Positions 9,992-21,266 of a stretch of 35,671 nucleotides of DNA are shown here, one piece after another (positions within the stretch are counted from its first letter, which is position 1; each line of letters opens with the position of its first letter). Below the pieces are notes generated by a model. It did not search any database and was not told where the DNA came from. It saw only the letters and a list, made by a program, of their open reading frames with translations. Both the position numbers and the translations under genes were made by a program. This DNA is from Deltaproteobacteria bacterium RIFOXYA12_FULL_58_15 (GTDB lineage Bacteria > Myxococcota > XYA12-FULL-58-9). Location of the stretch: contig MGST01000238.1 in assembly GCA_001798605.1 (NCBI GenBank), positions 1 to 35,671 of the forward strand, written 5' to 3'.

Positions 9992-10957
9992 TCAGGTTTG
10001 TCCGAGCCGCTCGGCCGGGACTGGTATCGTTAGAGCTTTTTTTACCGCCTCCGCCAACTCCAGCGCCCGCACGCCGGCTGCGGCGTCAACTCGAGGCTTG
10101 CGTTGGTGCTGAATGCAATCGAAGAAGTCATGATCCTGAAGAGCCAAGGCGTCGCCGTGTGGGACCTCGATGGGCTCACCGACAATCTGTGGCCAGGGAT
10201 TGTTGGCCGCAGCAGGTAGCCGGCGCACTGACTTGACCTCACGACTGGCACAGTCGATGGAGACATAGCGTTCCACTGTGAACAGGCGAATCTTGCGGAC
10301 GGGCTCGATCGATGCCCGACCGGCAGAGAGTTGTGCCACCGTTCCGTCTTCGAACTGCAAGCGCGCTGATGCCATGTCGACATCGGACGTGATGACAGGA
10401 ACGCCCACGGCGCGCACTTCCGCCAAAGGGGAGGGGACGAGGCTCGCAACGATGTCAAGGTCGTGGATCATCAGATCCAGGACAACGTCGACGTCAGTGG
10501 AGCGACCGGTGAAAGGACCGAGTCGTTCGGCAACGATGTATCGAGGACGATCGGCAATCGCCAGAGCGGCGGCGATGGCAGGGTTGAATCGCTCGGTGTG
10601 GCCCACTTGAACGATGCGGCCGTGTTTGCTGGACAATTGTTCGAGGTGCTTGGCATCGGCCGCGGTTGCCGCCAGGGGCTTTTCCACAAGGACGTGCAAG
10701 CCGAGCTCAAGGGCGGCCTCGACCAGGACCACGTGTGCCATGGTGGTCGCGGCAACAATGACTGCGTCAGCCCCTCCCGCGAACTCCGCGAGACTCGCCG
10801 CACCTTTGACGCCGTATTTGTTGGCGGCGGCATTGCGCTTGTCCTTGTCGGTATCAACAATGCCGACCAAGATGGCCGTGGGATCGGCTGCAACTTTCTG
10901 CAGGTGATAGGTGCCGAGATGACCCACACCGACAACAACGATTCGTACAGGTTCCAT
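9992..10957 (-). CDS. Gfo/Idh/MocA-family NAD(P)-dependent oxidoreductase of the lpx operon
   Basis: The family oxidises or reduces sugars and nucleotide sugars. The N-terminal Rossmann motif VVGVGHLGTYH and the catalytic-lysine motif VLVEKPLAA are clear, and DLMIHDLDI fits the substrate-side helix of the family. The ATG at 10957 gives 321 residues, is 34 bases downstream of lpxA, and is preferred because the longer frame overlaps lpxA. An AAGGCGG lies upstream but somewhat far. It is the last gene of skp-lpxD-lpxA. Known relatives next to lpxA include GnnA of Acidithiobacillus, which oxidises the 3-position of UDP-GlcNAc before GnnB transamination to make 2,3-diamino lipid A. No gnnB-like gene is in the window, so the substrate here is inferred only. 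Confidence 0.87.
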   Translation of the reverse strand: MEPVRIVVVGVGHLGTYHLQKVAADPTAILVGIVDTDKDKRNAAANKYGVKGAASLAEFAGGADAVIVAATTMAHVVLVEAALELGLHVLVEKPLAATAADAKHLEQLSSKHGRIVQVGHTERFNPAIAAALAIADRPRYIVAERLGPFTGRSTDVDVVLDLMIHDLDIVASLVPSPLAEVRAVGVPVITSDVDMASARLQFEDGTVAQLSAGRASIEPVRKIRLFTVERYVSIDCASREVKSVRRLPAAANNPWPQIVGEPIEVPHGDALALQDHDFFDCIQHQRKPRVDAAAGVRALELAEAVKKALTIPVPAERLGQT

Positions 10958-10991
10958 GCTGCGTTGTACCGCCTTGCCGTTCACGACACCG

Positions 10992-11807
10992 TCAATCGAT
11001 GTTGTTGTTGTCCGTGACCGGCTGGACCAATCGCGGGGGACACACCCCTCGGTCGGAGGCTCGAATGAACTCACACATCTCCGCGACAGGGGGACAGTGG
11101 CTCATCTCTGCCTCTACTTTCTCGAGGGATACCAGTCGGGCGCGATGTCCCCCAAACAACATTTTGAATGCGGTGCGAACTGCCAGCAGGTCCTCGCGAG
11201 ACCAGCCGGCGCGTTTGAGCCCGACGATGTTGATGTGCACCAACTGGGCGCGGTCACCTTGGGCGATGCAGAAGGGCGGAACGTCCTGGGCGACCATGGC
11301 ACCGCCAGCGACAAAAGCATTTCGGCCAATACGGCAGAACTGGTGAACACCAGCCATGCCACTCATGATCACCCTATCTCCTACGGTCACGTGGCCGGCA
11401 AGGCTCACGGAGTTGGAAAGGATGACATTGTCGCCAAGGATACAATCGTGCGCTGTATGGGAATAGGCCATCAGCAGACAGTTGTTGCCCACGCGGGTCT
11501 CCATATGGCCGCCCGCGGTTCCTATGTTGAGCGTGGCTGATTCGCGAATGACGTTGTCGTCGCCGACGATCAGGCGCGACGGCTCCCCCTTGAACTTGAG
11601 ATCCTGGGGTGGACCGCCGAGCGCAGCAAATGGATGAATGATGTTGCGGGCACCAATGACCGTGTCGTTCACAAGGACGACGTGAGAGAGCAGCCGCGTA
11701 TCAGGGCCGATCTTCACTTTCGGGCCGATCACACAGTAGGGGCCTATCTCAGCGCTGGGATCGATCTCGGCGCCGGACTCAACGATAGCGGTGGGGTGGA
11801 TCGACAT
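10992..11807 (-). CDS. lpxA: Acyl-ACP--UDP-N-acetylglucosamine O-acyltransferase
   Basis: LpxA catalyses the first step of lipid A synthesis, moving a 3-hydroxyacyl chain from ACP to the 3-position of UDP-GlcNAc, or to the 3-amino group in organisms that use UDP-GlcNAc3N. The 271-residue length is close to the family norm. The N-terminal two thirds are hexapeptide repeats of a left-handed beta helix (IHPTAIVESGAEIDPSAEIG and onward). SHTAHDC places His120 at the position of catalytic His125 in E. coli. The C-terminal part is the usual helical extension (REDLLAVRTAFKMLF). The gene follows lpxD by 14 bases and precedes the oxidoreductase gene by 34, so it is very likely co-transcribed. The presence of a GnnA-like neighbour leaves O- versus N-acylation open. 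Confidence 0.96.
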   Translation of the reverse strand: MSIHPTAIVESGAEIDPSAEIGPYCVIGPKVKIGPDTRLLSHVVLVNDTVIGARNIIHPFAALGGPPQDLKFKGEPSRLIVGDDNVIRESATLNIGTAGGHMETRVGNNCLLMAYSHTAHDCILGDNVILSNSVSLAGHVTVGDRVIMSGMAGVHQFCRIGRNAFVAGGAMVAQDVPPFCIAQGDRAQLVHINIVGLKRAGWSREDLLAVRTAFKMLFGGHRARLVSLEKVEAEMSHCPPVAEMCEFIRASDRGVCPPRLVQPVTDNNNID

Positions 11808-11821
11808 GACCTAGGTACTCC

Positions 11822-12859
11822 TCATTTGCCGTCTTGGCGGCCGATCGTTTCGACCTGCTGTTCTAATTCGCGCAAGCGCCGCCGCATTTCAGGCAGTGCT
11901 TGTTGGGAGGCAACCACCCGTAACCAATCGCGGTGGGGTTTGGATGGCGTGCCCGAGTAGATTCCTGGTTTGCGGATACTGTTGGGAACCCCTGCTCGCG
12001 CGGCGAGCGTGACGTCGTCACAGATCTTGATGTGGCCCACCACACCTGTCTGGGCACCCATAACCACGCGATGGCCCAGTGTGGTGCTACCGGCGATGCC
12101 AGACTGGGCAACGATGACGCAGTCATGCCCAGTGACGACGTTGTGCGCAATCTGCACCAGATTGTCGATCTTGGTGCCAGCACCGATCCTGGTGACGCCG
12201 AAGGTCGAACGGTCGATGGTGGTGTTGGCACCGATCTCAACATCGTTTTCAATCTCGACGATGCCCACCTGTGGGATCTTGTACCTGCGTTGTTCAGCGT
12301 CGTGTGCGTAACCGAAACCATCGCTGCCGACGACAACTCCTGCTTGCAGAATGACTCTATCTCCAAGCACACAACGTGCGAGGACTTTGACTCCTGGATG
12401 CAAGAGAACATCTGCGCCGATCTGGGCGTCAACACCCACGTAGGCACCCGGGCTCACGATGGTCCGTGGTCCGATCTTGGCACCCGCCTCGATCACCGCG
12501 GTGGCCCGTACCGTGGCCGTCGGATCGACTTGGGCCTTTGGATCCACATAGGCGCCGGGCTCGCTGCCATGGGGCCAACTCGTCGGTGGGTAGAACTCAC
12601 CAAGCACTCGGGCTAGGGCGAGATACGGATCGGCACAGACGATCAGGGAGACGTTGGGCGGCCCCTCCGTTGTTCCTTCGGACACCAACACAGCGCCGGC
12701 CCTGGTGGCCATGAAGGCGACCCGATACTTGGGATTGGCGAGGAAGCTCAGGTGCCTTGGCCCGGCATTCTCCAGATCTGCTACGTCTCGGATCTGGCGA
12801 TCGCAATCGCCGATGACCCGCCCGCCGACCAACGTGGCGAGAGTGCCGACTGTCGCCAT
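11822..12859 (-). CDS. lpxD: UDP-3-O-acylglucosamine N-acyltransferase
   Basis: LpxD carries out the N-acylation step of lipid A synthesis after LpxC deacetylation. Residues 1-100 are the uridine-binding N-terminal domain (with DVADLENAGPRHLSFLANPKY), followed by hexapeptide repeats of a left-handed beta helix from about 100 to 310 and a short C-terminal helix. IAHN places a histidine at residue 239, the same number as the catalytic His239 in E. coli. The length of 345 residues is normal. Only four bases separate it from skp upstream and 14 from lpxA downstream. The fabZ gene that often lies between lpxD and lpxA is absent. Confidence 0.96.
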   Translation of the reverse strand: MATVGTLATLVGGRVIGDCDRQIRDVADLENAGPRHLSFLANPKYRVAFMATRAGAVLVSEGTTEGPPNVSLIVCADPYLALARVLGEFYPPTSWPHGSEPGAYVDPKAQVDPTATVRATAVIEAGAKIGPRTIVSPGAYVGVDAQIGADVLLHPGVKVLARCVLGDRVILQAGVVVGSDGFGYAHDAEQRRYKIPQVGIVEIENDVEIGANTTIDRSTFGVTRIGAGTKIDNLVQIAHNVVTGHDCVIVAQSGIAGSTTLGHRVVMGAQTGVVGHIKICDDVTLAARAGVPNSIRKPGIYSGTPSKPHRDWLRVVASQQALPEMRRRLRELEQQVETIGRQDGK

Positions 12860-12863
12860 ACGC

Positions 12864-13379
12864 TCACTTCTTCCCGTGCTGGGAATTGTACATCTTCACC
12901 ACGTCATCGGTGATGTCCTGATGACGTTTGTAGTAGAGAACCGTGTCGCCGATGTTGAGAATTATGTGGTACGCATCGCGGTCGCCAATCTTGTCGACGA
13001 TCTTGGTGATGCGGCCAGCGATGCTCATGGTCAGCTTTTCCCGCTCTCCAAGAAGCTCTTGCTGCAAACGCGCGTAGGTCTGTTGTAGCTCGAGGAAGTC
13101 ACGCTGCATCTCTTCCAGCTTGGCGTCGCGCACGTCTTCTTTCATCATCGCTTTGCGCTTTTCGAACTCAGCTTGTTTGGCCTTGAGCTGGTTCTGCATA
13201 CCGTCAAGCTCTTTTTGCTTGTTCTTGAAGTCACTTTCGAGCTTGGCGCGGGCGGCCTTGCCTTCTTCGACCTCATTGAGAGCGCGAGCCATGTCGACAT
13301 AGCCAACTTTTAGTTCCTCAGCCTGCGCTGATTGTGCCAGAACGAAAACTCCGAAGGCAACGAGTAGAGCTGAACGCAT
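12864..13379 (-). CDS. skp: Periplasmic chaperone of the Skp/OmpH family
   Basis: Skp/OmpH proteins hold unfolded outer-membrane proteins in the periplasm for delivery to BamA. The 171-residue protein starts with a signal peptide (MRSALLVAFGVFVLAQSAQA, cleavage after AQA), then the family's first strand (KVGYVDMARALNE) and a long charged coiled-coil hairpin (about 40-120) that forms the chaperone tentacles. It ends in a short strand and helix with IILNIGDTVLYY. GGGAGA lies five bases before the ATG. It heads the skp-lpxD-lpxA-oxidoreductase operon; the promoter should lie in 13380-13603, the divergent region shared with the MshEN gene. Confidence 0.9.
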   Translation of the reverse strand: MRSALLVAFGVFVLAQSAQAEELKVGYVDMARALNEVEEGKAARAKLESDFKNKQKELDGMQNQLKAKQAEFEKRKAMMKEDVRDAKLEEMQRDFLELQQTYARLQQELLGEREKLTMSIAGRITKIVDKIGDRDAYHIILNIGDTVLYYKRHQDITDDVVKMYNSQHGKK

Positions 13380-13603
13380 ACATTCTCCCGAGTGAAATAT
13401 TCAAGAATGGCGGGCCGTCTATCACAGGAACCGAGCAAGGCCAACCCGAACCAGTTGATTCTGCAGCAAGCGCCTGCGAAGCTTAGACCCCTTCGGTTGT
13501 TGCTGCCCGCCGCTTCAGCCGTTGGACGGACAGAGGGGGAGTTTCTTCAATCTCGGTCACCTAGGGTTTCGCGTTGCCCTCGGTGGGATGGTAGGATGCG
13601 CGG

Positions 13604-14884
13604 GTGTCTTCACACGAGACCCTTGGTCTGTTGTTGGTGCGTGATGGTGTCATCACCCGTCCGCAACTCTATGATGCCCTGCGTCTGCAGCGGCAAGACG
13701 GACGTCTGTTGGGCACGTGTCTGCTAAGTCTTGGATACCTTTCACCAGAGTCACTCTTGCAGATCCTCTCGCGGCAGCTGTCTATTCCCGCGCTTCAATC
13801 GGGGACCCTCAGTCTTGCATCGGCTCAGGCGGTGAGCAGGGTGCCTGGGGATCTCGCCTGGCGGCTGAAGATCCTCCCGTACTCTTGGGATGGCAAGATC
13901 CTTGGTGTGGCGGTGGCTGACGGTCGGGCGCTCAACCATCTGCACGAGGTCGCGTTCCACGCCCAGGCGGCAGTTGGTGCCTACGTGGCGTTGGAGGAGG
14001 AGATCGAGACGACCCTCCGTAGGGTCTATGGCGCAGATCATCATGGTTCCCAGACATCCATCACGACCCGCATGGCAGGCCGCCCGCGTCCAGCGCGGAT
14101 GGGCCCCCTGAGCGAGGTTCCCTCCCGCGATTTTGGCGCTGCCTTGGGGCTCGAAGGATCAGCAGAGCCAGTCCTGCTCGACAAGCCTAAACGGCAAAGT
14201 TCGGGGAAAGGGACTGCGCCGATCGCTCATCCCCCGCCACCGGCACCTGCGGCGATACCTTTCCCCCAAAACTCGGCACCAATCGTCATTCCCGCTCACG
14301 CCACCGCCATCGTCCGCGCCCAGCCTAGTATCCCGGCTGAGGCATCCCCGGCCAGGCACCTCACGGTCACTAACGCGCCGACTTTGCCCCCGGCTCCGGC
14401 CGGGGGGCCCAAGGAAATAACACGAGTTGCTTTCTACGATGCGGTGGAACAGGTCTACGCCGTTGAGACCACCGATGAGGTGGCAGGGTTTGTCGGTCGC
14501 GCGCTACTCAACTACTTCTCACGGGTACTGATTCTGCGAGCGGTGGGGGAGCACCTGGCGACATTGGGTTTTGCGGGTACTGGGAAACCGCCTGCCTTGG
14601 TCACTCAGATGTCTGTTCCGCATGTCGCCATGGGGCTCAGTCAACGGAACATTGCCTATGGTCACGCTGAAGAAGACCCCAGATGCCAAGAAATCTGGAC
14701 CGCCTGCGGGCTGTCTCCATCACCGGTCTGCCTAGTCGCTTCGATTGCCGGTCGTGATGGTATCCGCTTGGTTGTCTACGGCGACAACAGCGATCGAGAC
14801 GAGCTCTACGAAGACCTCCACGACGTACAGTTACTCTTCAAAGAGGCTGAGACCGCCCTGGGATTGTTGGAGTCCGACCGCTAG
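13604..14884 (+). CDS. MshEN/GspE N-terminal-domain protein without ATPase, C-terminal domain unknown
   Basis: Residues about 5-65 contain two tandem copies of the MshEN pattern (LGLLLVRDGVITRPQLYDAL..Q and LLGTCLLSLGYLSPESLLQIL..Q), the N-terminal fold of GspE/PilB-type ATPases that binds c-di-GMP in MshE. Residues about 70-150 complete a GspE-N-like domain (LAWRLKILPYSWDGKILGVAVAD). A Pro/Ala-rich linker (about 195-275) leads to a C-terminal globular domain of about 150 residues, possibly GAF-like. There is no Walker A, so this is not a secretion ATPase but more likely a c-di-GMP-responsive regulator or adaptor. The start is a GTG at 13604; the ribosome site is weak. It is divergent from the skp-lpx operon and converges on the HD-GYP gene. 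Confidence 0.8.
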   Translation: MSSHETLGLLLVRDGVITRPQLYDALRLQRQDGRLLGTCLLSLGYLSPESLLQILSRQLSIPALQSGTLSLASAQAVSRVPGDLAWRLKILPYSWDGKILGVAVADGRALNHLHEVAFHAQAAVGAYVALEEEIETTLRRVYGADHHGSQTSITTRMAGRPRPARMGPLSEVPSRDFGAALGLEGSAEPVLLDKPKRQSSGKGTAPIAHPPPPAPAAIPFPQNSAPIVIPAHATAIVRAQPSIPAEASPARHLTVTNAPTLPPAPAGGPKEITRVAFYDAVEQVYAVETTDEVAGFVGRALLNYFSRVLILRAVGEHLATLGFAGTGKPPALVTQMSVPHVAMGLSQRNIAYGHAEEDPRCQEIWTACGLSPSPVCLVASIAGRDGIRLVVYGDNSDRDELYEDLHDVQLLFKEAETALGLLESDR

Positions 14885-14981
14885 TAGGACGTTCTCGGCT
14901 GCTGATGCACAAACCGGCAATTCCACTCGGCCTCGTCCCCCAAAACACGCCGCCGCGAGTTGAATTGTGTTGCTTGTGGGG

Positions 14982-16073
14982 TCATCGATCCCTCATCTCC
15001 TCGCGAATCCGTCGGAATCGATCCTCAATAGAGGAAAAAGATTTGACGATATCTGGGTCGAATTGGGTTCCATCACCTTGTTCGATCATCCTGCACGTGT
15101 CCTCATGACTGAACGCGGGCCGGTAACAACGTTTCGACGTCAGGGCATCGTAGAAATCGGCAAGAGCCACAATGCGTCCAGCAAGCGGGATAACCGTCCC
15201 CTGAAGGCCGTCGGGGTAGCCGCTGCCGTCCCACTTCTCGTGGTGCGCCCGCGCCACGTCGACGCCCATACGTAGGAACGGGGTGTCTGGGTGCCGTTTG
15301 AGCACAGCGCCGAGCGTGTTGGCACCGAGCACGCTGTGCTTTTTCATCTCCGTAAATTCCTGCGGGGTCAGCTTTCCAGGCTTCAACAGAATGGCGTCAG
15401 GGGTGCCGACCTTGCCAATGTCGTGGAGGGAGGCGGTCTGATACAGATTCTCGATAAACGAGGTTGTGAGCGTCGTCACGTACAACCTCATCTCCCGCAT
15501 CTGTTCGGCCAGCACTTTGCTGAAGGTTTGCACCCTTTCGATGTGTTGGCCGGTGTCGTCATCGCGAGCTTCAGCGAGTTTGGCGAGCGCAAAGATGGTC
15601 GCCAGTTGGGAGGCTGTGACCGCCTTCACCTGCTCGGCGATTTGCCACGCAAGGTGCCGGTTGTACGACACGAGCTCTGTCTGCAACCCCCTCAGACGCA
15701 GATGGGTCTTGACGCGTGCGAGTACCTCCTGGTCCTGGAATGGCTTGGAAACATAGTCGACAGCGCCGACGCGAAACGCTTCGACCTTATCGTCGGTTCC
15801 CGCGAGCCCGCTGATGAAGATGATGGGGATGCTCTGCAGTCGCTCGTCCTCTTTGAACCATCGGCAAACCTCCACGCCGGACATCTGTGGCATGTGGACA
15901 TCCAAAAGGACGAGATCTGGCGGATCGGCCACTGCCGCCTCGATGGCGAGCCTGCCGCTCGTGACCGGTCTGGGCTCAAGGCCGTCCCGCTCCAGGACGG
16001 CTGCCAATAGACGCAGATTCTGCGGGTCGTCGTCCACAATGAGGACGCTCTTACCTCGTACATCATCGACCAT
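14982..16073 (-). CDS. Response regulator with HD-GYP domain (probable c-di-GMP phosphodiesterase)
   Basis: Residues about 8-125 are a CheY-like receiver: acidic pair in LIVDDDPQNL, phospho-acceptor Asp58 in LVLLDVHMPQMSG, and the Lys in VSKPF. A coiled linker leads to an HD-GYP domain with its motifs intact: TGQHIERV, SLHDIGKVG, MKKHSVLGA, HHEKWDGSGYPDGL and ALADFYDALTSKRCYR. These are metal and substrate ligands in characterised c-di-GMP phosphodiesterases, so activity is likely and probably controlled by phosphorylation. No histidine kinase is adjacent. I chose the ATG at 16073 (363 residues) because GGGAGGGG lies just upstream; the frame extends to 16094 without a better site. The gene converges on the MshEN gene. 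Confidence 0.93.
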   Translation of the reverse strand: MVDDVRGKSVLIVDDDPQNLRLLAAVLERDGLEPRPVTSGRLAIEAAVADPPDLVLLDVHMPQMSGVEVCRWFKEDERLQSIPIIFISGLAGTDDKVEAFRVGAVDYVSKPFQDQEVLARVKTHLRLRGLQTELVSYNRHLAWQIAEQVKAVTASQLATIFALAKLAEARDDDTGQHIERVQTFSKVLAEQMREMRLYVTTLTTSFIENLYQTASLHDIGKVGTPDAILLKPGKLTPQEFTEMKKHSVLGANTLGAVLKRHPDTPFLRMGVDVARAHHEKWDGSGYPDGLQGTVIPLAGRIVALADFYDALTSKRCYRPAFSHEDTCRMIEQGDGTQFDPDIVKSFSSIEDRFRRIREEMRDR

Positions 16074-16134
16074 GGTTCCCCTCCCATTTCTCAAGTGTTC
16101 AGCAGGTCCCGCATCCCATCGTATGGTTGACCTA

Positions 16135-16157
16135 AGATGCCGGCAAAGCCGGCATCT
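16135..16157 (-). terminator. Perfect hairpin downstream of guaB
   Basis: AGATGCCGGC and GCCGGCATCT form a perfect 10-bp stem around AAA. It begins eight bases after the guaB stop and lies between guaB and the HD-GYP gene. A clear U-tract is missing on the guaB (minus) strand, so it may be a weak terminator or an RNA-stabilising hairpin. Confidence 0.6.
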
Positions 16158-16165
16158 CTTTCGAA

Positions 16166-19050
<2,885 letters not shown>

Positions 19051-19237
19051 GACTCCTGCACCTTAACCCAACCCCCGAGTCAAACGCTACTGGCCCACTC
19101 CCGCCAATCCCTCCGGCGATTTCGGCTCTGGTGCAGAAGACTAAATTCTATTACAACAACCAAACGATGAGAATACTTTCGCACCCAACCCGTCTGATTC
19201 GGTGCACGCAATCAACTCGAGAAGGAGGACGCGGGTC

Positions 19238-20014
19238 ATGAAAACACTGGGAGTTGTCCTATGTGGGTGGATCTTGATGGTTCCAACCTGGGCCAGCGCA
19301 CAGGTAGCCCACGGACAAGTTAACTGGAGCGACAAAACAATCACCGCCACTGGCAGCGGAGCGCCCAGTCTAAAGGCCCCCAATGTTGCGGTTGCCCGTT
19401 TGGGTGCCGAGAGGGCCGCCAAGATGGATGCCCTGCGCAACATCCTGGAGGCGGTCAAGGGGGTGAGGGTCGAGAGCGGCAAATCCGCTGGGGATCTGAT
19501 GTCCACCGCCGAGGTCAAGAGCAGAGTTGAGGGAATTGTCCGCGATTTCAAGGTCATGGACACCAAGTATTACTCCGATGGCGGGGTGGATGTGGTGGTG
19601 CAGGTCTCCATTGATGGTGTGCTGGCCGAAGCGTTGGTTCCGAACGCTGGTGCCAAAGCGGCGGAGCCTGCGGCCGAGAGCGGAGGGGTTACCGGATTGA
19701 TCGTCAATGCCAAGGGGTTGGGAGTAACTCCCGCATTGGCACCGAAAATCCTCGATGAGGCAGGCAACGAAGTCTACAGCGTCTCCAACGCCACCAGTGA
19801 TGCCGTCAAAAAACACGGGGTTGCCGGTTACACCAATGCCCTGGATTTGGCAATGAAGGATGGCAGAGTGGCCGAAAAACCGTTGGTCGTGCGGGCGCAG
19901 AAGCTCACACAGAAGGGCGGATCGGATCTCGTCATCGCCACTGAGGATGCCAAGAAGCTGGCGAATTTGGGCGGTGTTTTAGCGAACAGCAAGGTGATCA
20001 TCGTCACGGACTGA
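19238..20014 (+). CDS. LPP20-like exported protein (first gene of an envelope trio)
   Basis: The product has 258 residues from the ATG at 19238, chosen for the upstream AGGAGG; an open frame extends to 19202. A signal peptide ends at WASA-Q; there is no cysteine at the cleavage site, so unlike classical LPP20 it is not a lipoprotein. Residues about 45-140 match the LPP20/FlgP type of pattern: an amphipathic helix rich in Ala/Arg (ARLGAERAAKMDALRNILEAVKGV) followed by strands (VEGIVRDFKVMDTKYYSDG, VDVVVQVSIDG). The remaining part (about 155-258) has a separate alpha/beta look. In Helicobacter and Vibrio this family includes flagellar and outer-membrane proteins, but no flagellar genes are nearby. 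The next gene starts 55 bases downstream. Confidence 0.78.
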   Translation: MKTLGVVLCGWILMVPTWASAQVAHGQVNWSDKTITATGSGAPSLKAPNVAVARLGAERAAKMDALRNILEAVKGVRVESGKSAGDLMSTAEVKSRVEGIVRDFKVMDTKYYSDGGVDVVVQVSIDGVLAEALVPNAGAKAAEPAAESGGVTGLIVNAKGLGVTPALAPKILDEAGNEVYSVSNATSDAVKKHGVAGYTNALDLAMKDGRVAEKPLVVRAQKLTQKGGSDLVIATEDAKKLANLGGVLANSKVIIVTD

Positions 20015-20069
20015 TGGCACCATGGGTTGTACGCTTGAGTAAGGTCACGCGTGCAAGGAGGAACAGAAG

Positions 20070-21257
20070 ATGAATCAAGGACGAACCAAGGTACTTGGTT
20101 TTCTTGCGGCCACAATGTGGGTCGTTCTGGGTTTGTGGGCTAGCCCCGCGGCCGCCGGAGATACACTAAAGGTGGAGGCCGTTGGGCAGGCAGCGATCTA
20201 TGGAACCGACATCGCCGCGGCAAGGGATAAGGCCATTGACGATGCCCTGCGCAAGGCGGTCGAGCAGGCCGCCGGCACCGTGGTGTCGAGCGAGACTATT
20301 ACTGAAAACTTTGAGTTGGTGTCTGACAAAATCTACAGCAAATCAAAGGGTTATGTGCGCAATTATAAGGTTGTTTCCGAGAAAAAGGCGGACGGCATCT
20401 ACGAGGTCAAAGTCAATGCCGACATTGGCACTGGGGCATTGAAGAGCGATCTCGACGGCATCCTCTCGGTACTGCGCGGGAAGAATATGCCGCGGGTCCT
20501 GGTCATGGTCTCCGAACAACAAGTGGGTGCCAAATCGGCTGAAGCGTGGTGGGGCAACAATTCCTTCAAGACATCCATGGACGTGGTGGAGAACTCGATC
20601 ATTGATGCTTGGCAGCCCAAGGGCGTCAAGTTCGTTGACCGCCAGACTCTGCAGGGCAAGATCAGCACGGGAATCGCGAACGTCACCGACGATTCGGTCG
20701 TCAAGACATTTGCGGGTAGCGCCGGCGCTGAAGTCGTGATTCGTGGTGATGCTGTGGCCCAGGACAACGGTCCGATCATGGGTACCCAGATGCGCTCTCT
20801 GCAGGCCACGGTATCGTTGAGAGCCATGAATCTCGACAATGGGGCCATCATGGGTTCAGCCACCGTCTCGGAGACGGTGGGGCACATCAATCCTGTGGTG
20901 GGTGGCACCATGGCTCTCAAGAAGGCTGGGCAGAAGGCTGCCGAGGAGCTCTTGGGCAAGATGCTTGCAGAGTGGCAGAGCGAGGTTTCGGGGTCTGGCA
21001 CAGTCAGCGTGAAAATCAGCGGTGTCGCCAAATCGAAATACCTCAAGGCTCTCAGCGAATTCTTGCGCAACGAGGTGCGCGGTGTGGCGGATGTCCGTCA
21101 GCGCTCTTTCCGCAACAAGGTGGCGGAAATTGAGGTCGACATCAAGGGCTCGGCTCAGGATCTGGCGACAGAGCTGGAAGAGAAGAAATTTCCAGGGTTT
21201 GCCATTGAGATCGACGAGATTACGGCGAACTCTGTTGCCGCCTCTCTTACCAAATAG
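20070..21257 (+). CDS. FlgT-like exported protein (second gene of the trio)
   Basis: The 395-residue protein has a signal peptide ending in PAAAG. Residues about 31-120 resemble the FlgT N-terminal domain, with the characteristic ARDKAIDDALRKAVEQAAGTVV helix and the YVRNYKVVSEKKADGIYEVKVNADI strands that also recall the LPP20 fold. The middle part (about 135-285, starting RVLVMVSEQQVG) looks like the FlgT middle domain. The C-terminal about 90 residues form another small alpha/beta domain (KYLKALSEFLRNEVRGVADV). FlgT stabilises the flagellar H-ring in Vibrio, but homologous domains occur widely outside flagella, and flagellar function is not supported by this neighbourhood. AGGAGG lies eight bases before the ATG. 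It abuts the FecR-domain gene. Confidence 0.8.
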   Translation: MNQGRTKVLGFLAATMWVVLGLWASPAAAGDTLKVEAVGQAAIYGTDIAAARDKAIDDALRKAVEQAAGTVVSSETITENFELVSDKIYSKSKGYVRNYKVVSEKKADGIYEVKVNADIGTGALKSDLDGILSVLRGKNMPRVLVMVSEQQVGAKSAEAWWGNNSFKTSMDVVENSIIDAWQPKGVKFVDRQTLQGKISTGIANVTDDSVVKTFAGSAGAEVVIRGDAVAQDNGPIMGTQMRSLQATVSLRAMNLDNGAIMGSATVSETVGHINPVVGGTMALKKAGQKAAEELLGKMLAEWQSEVSGSGTVSVKISGVAKSKYLKALSEFLRNEVRGVADVRQRSFRNKVAEIEVDIKGSAQDLATELEEKKFPGFAIEIDEITANSVAASLTK

Positions 21258-21266
21258 GAGGCCACA

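Noticed and set aside
20070..21257. Flagellar H-ring protein FlgT as a firm function
   Set aside because: No flagellar gene lies nearby and the domains occur outside flagella.
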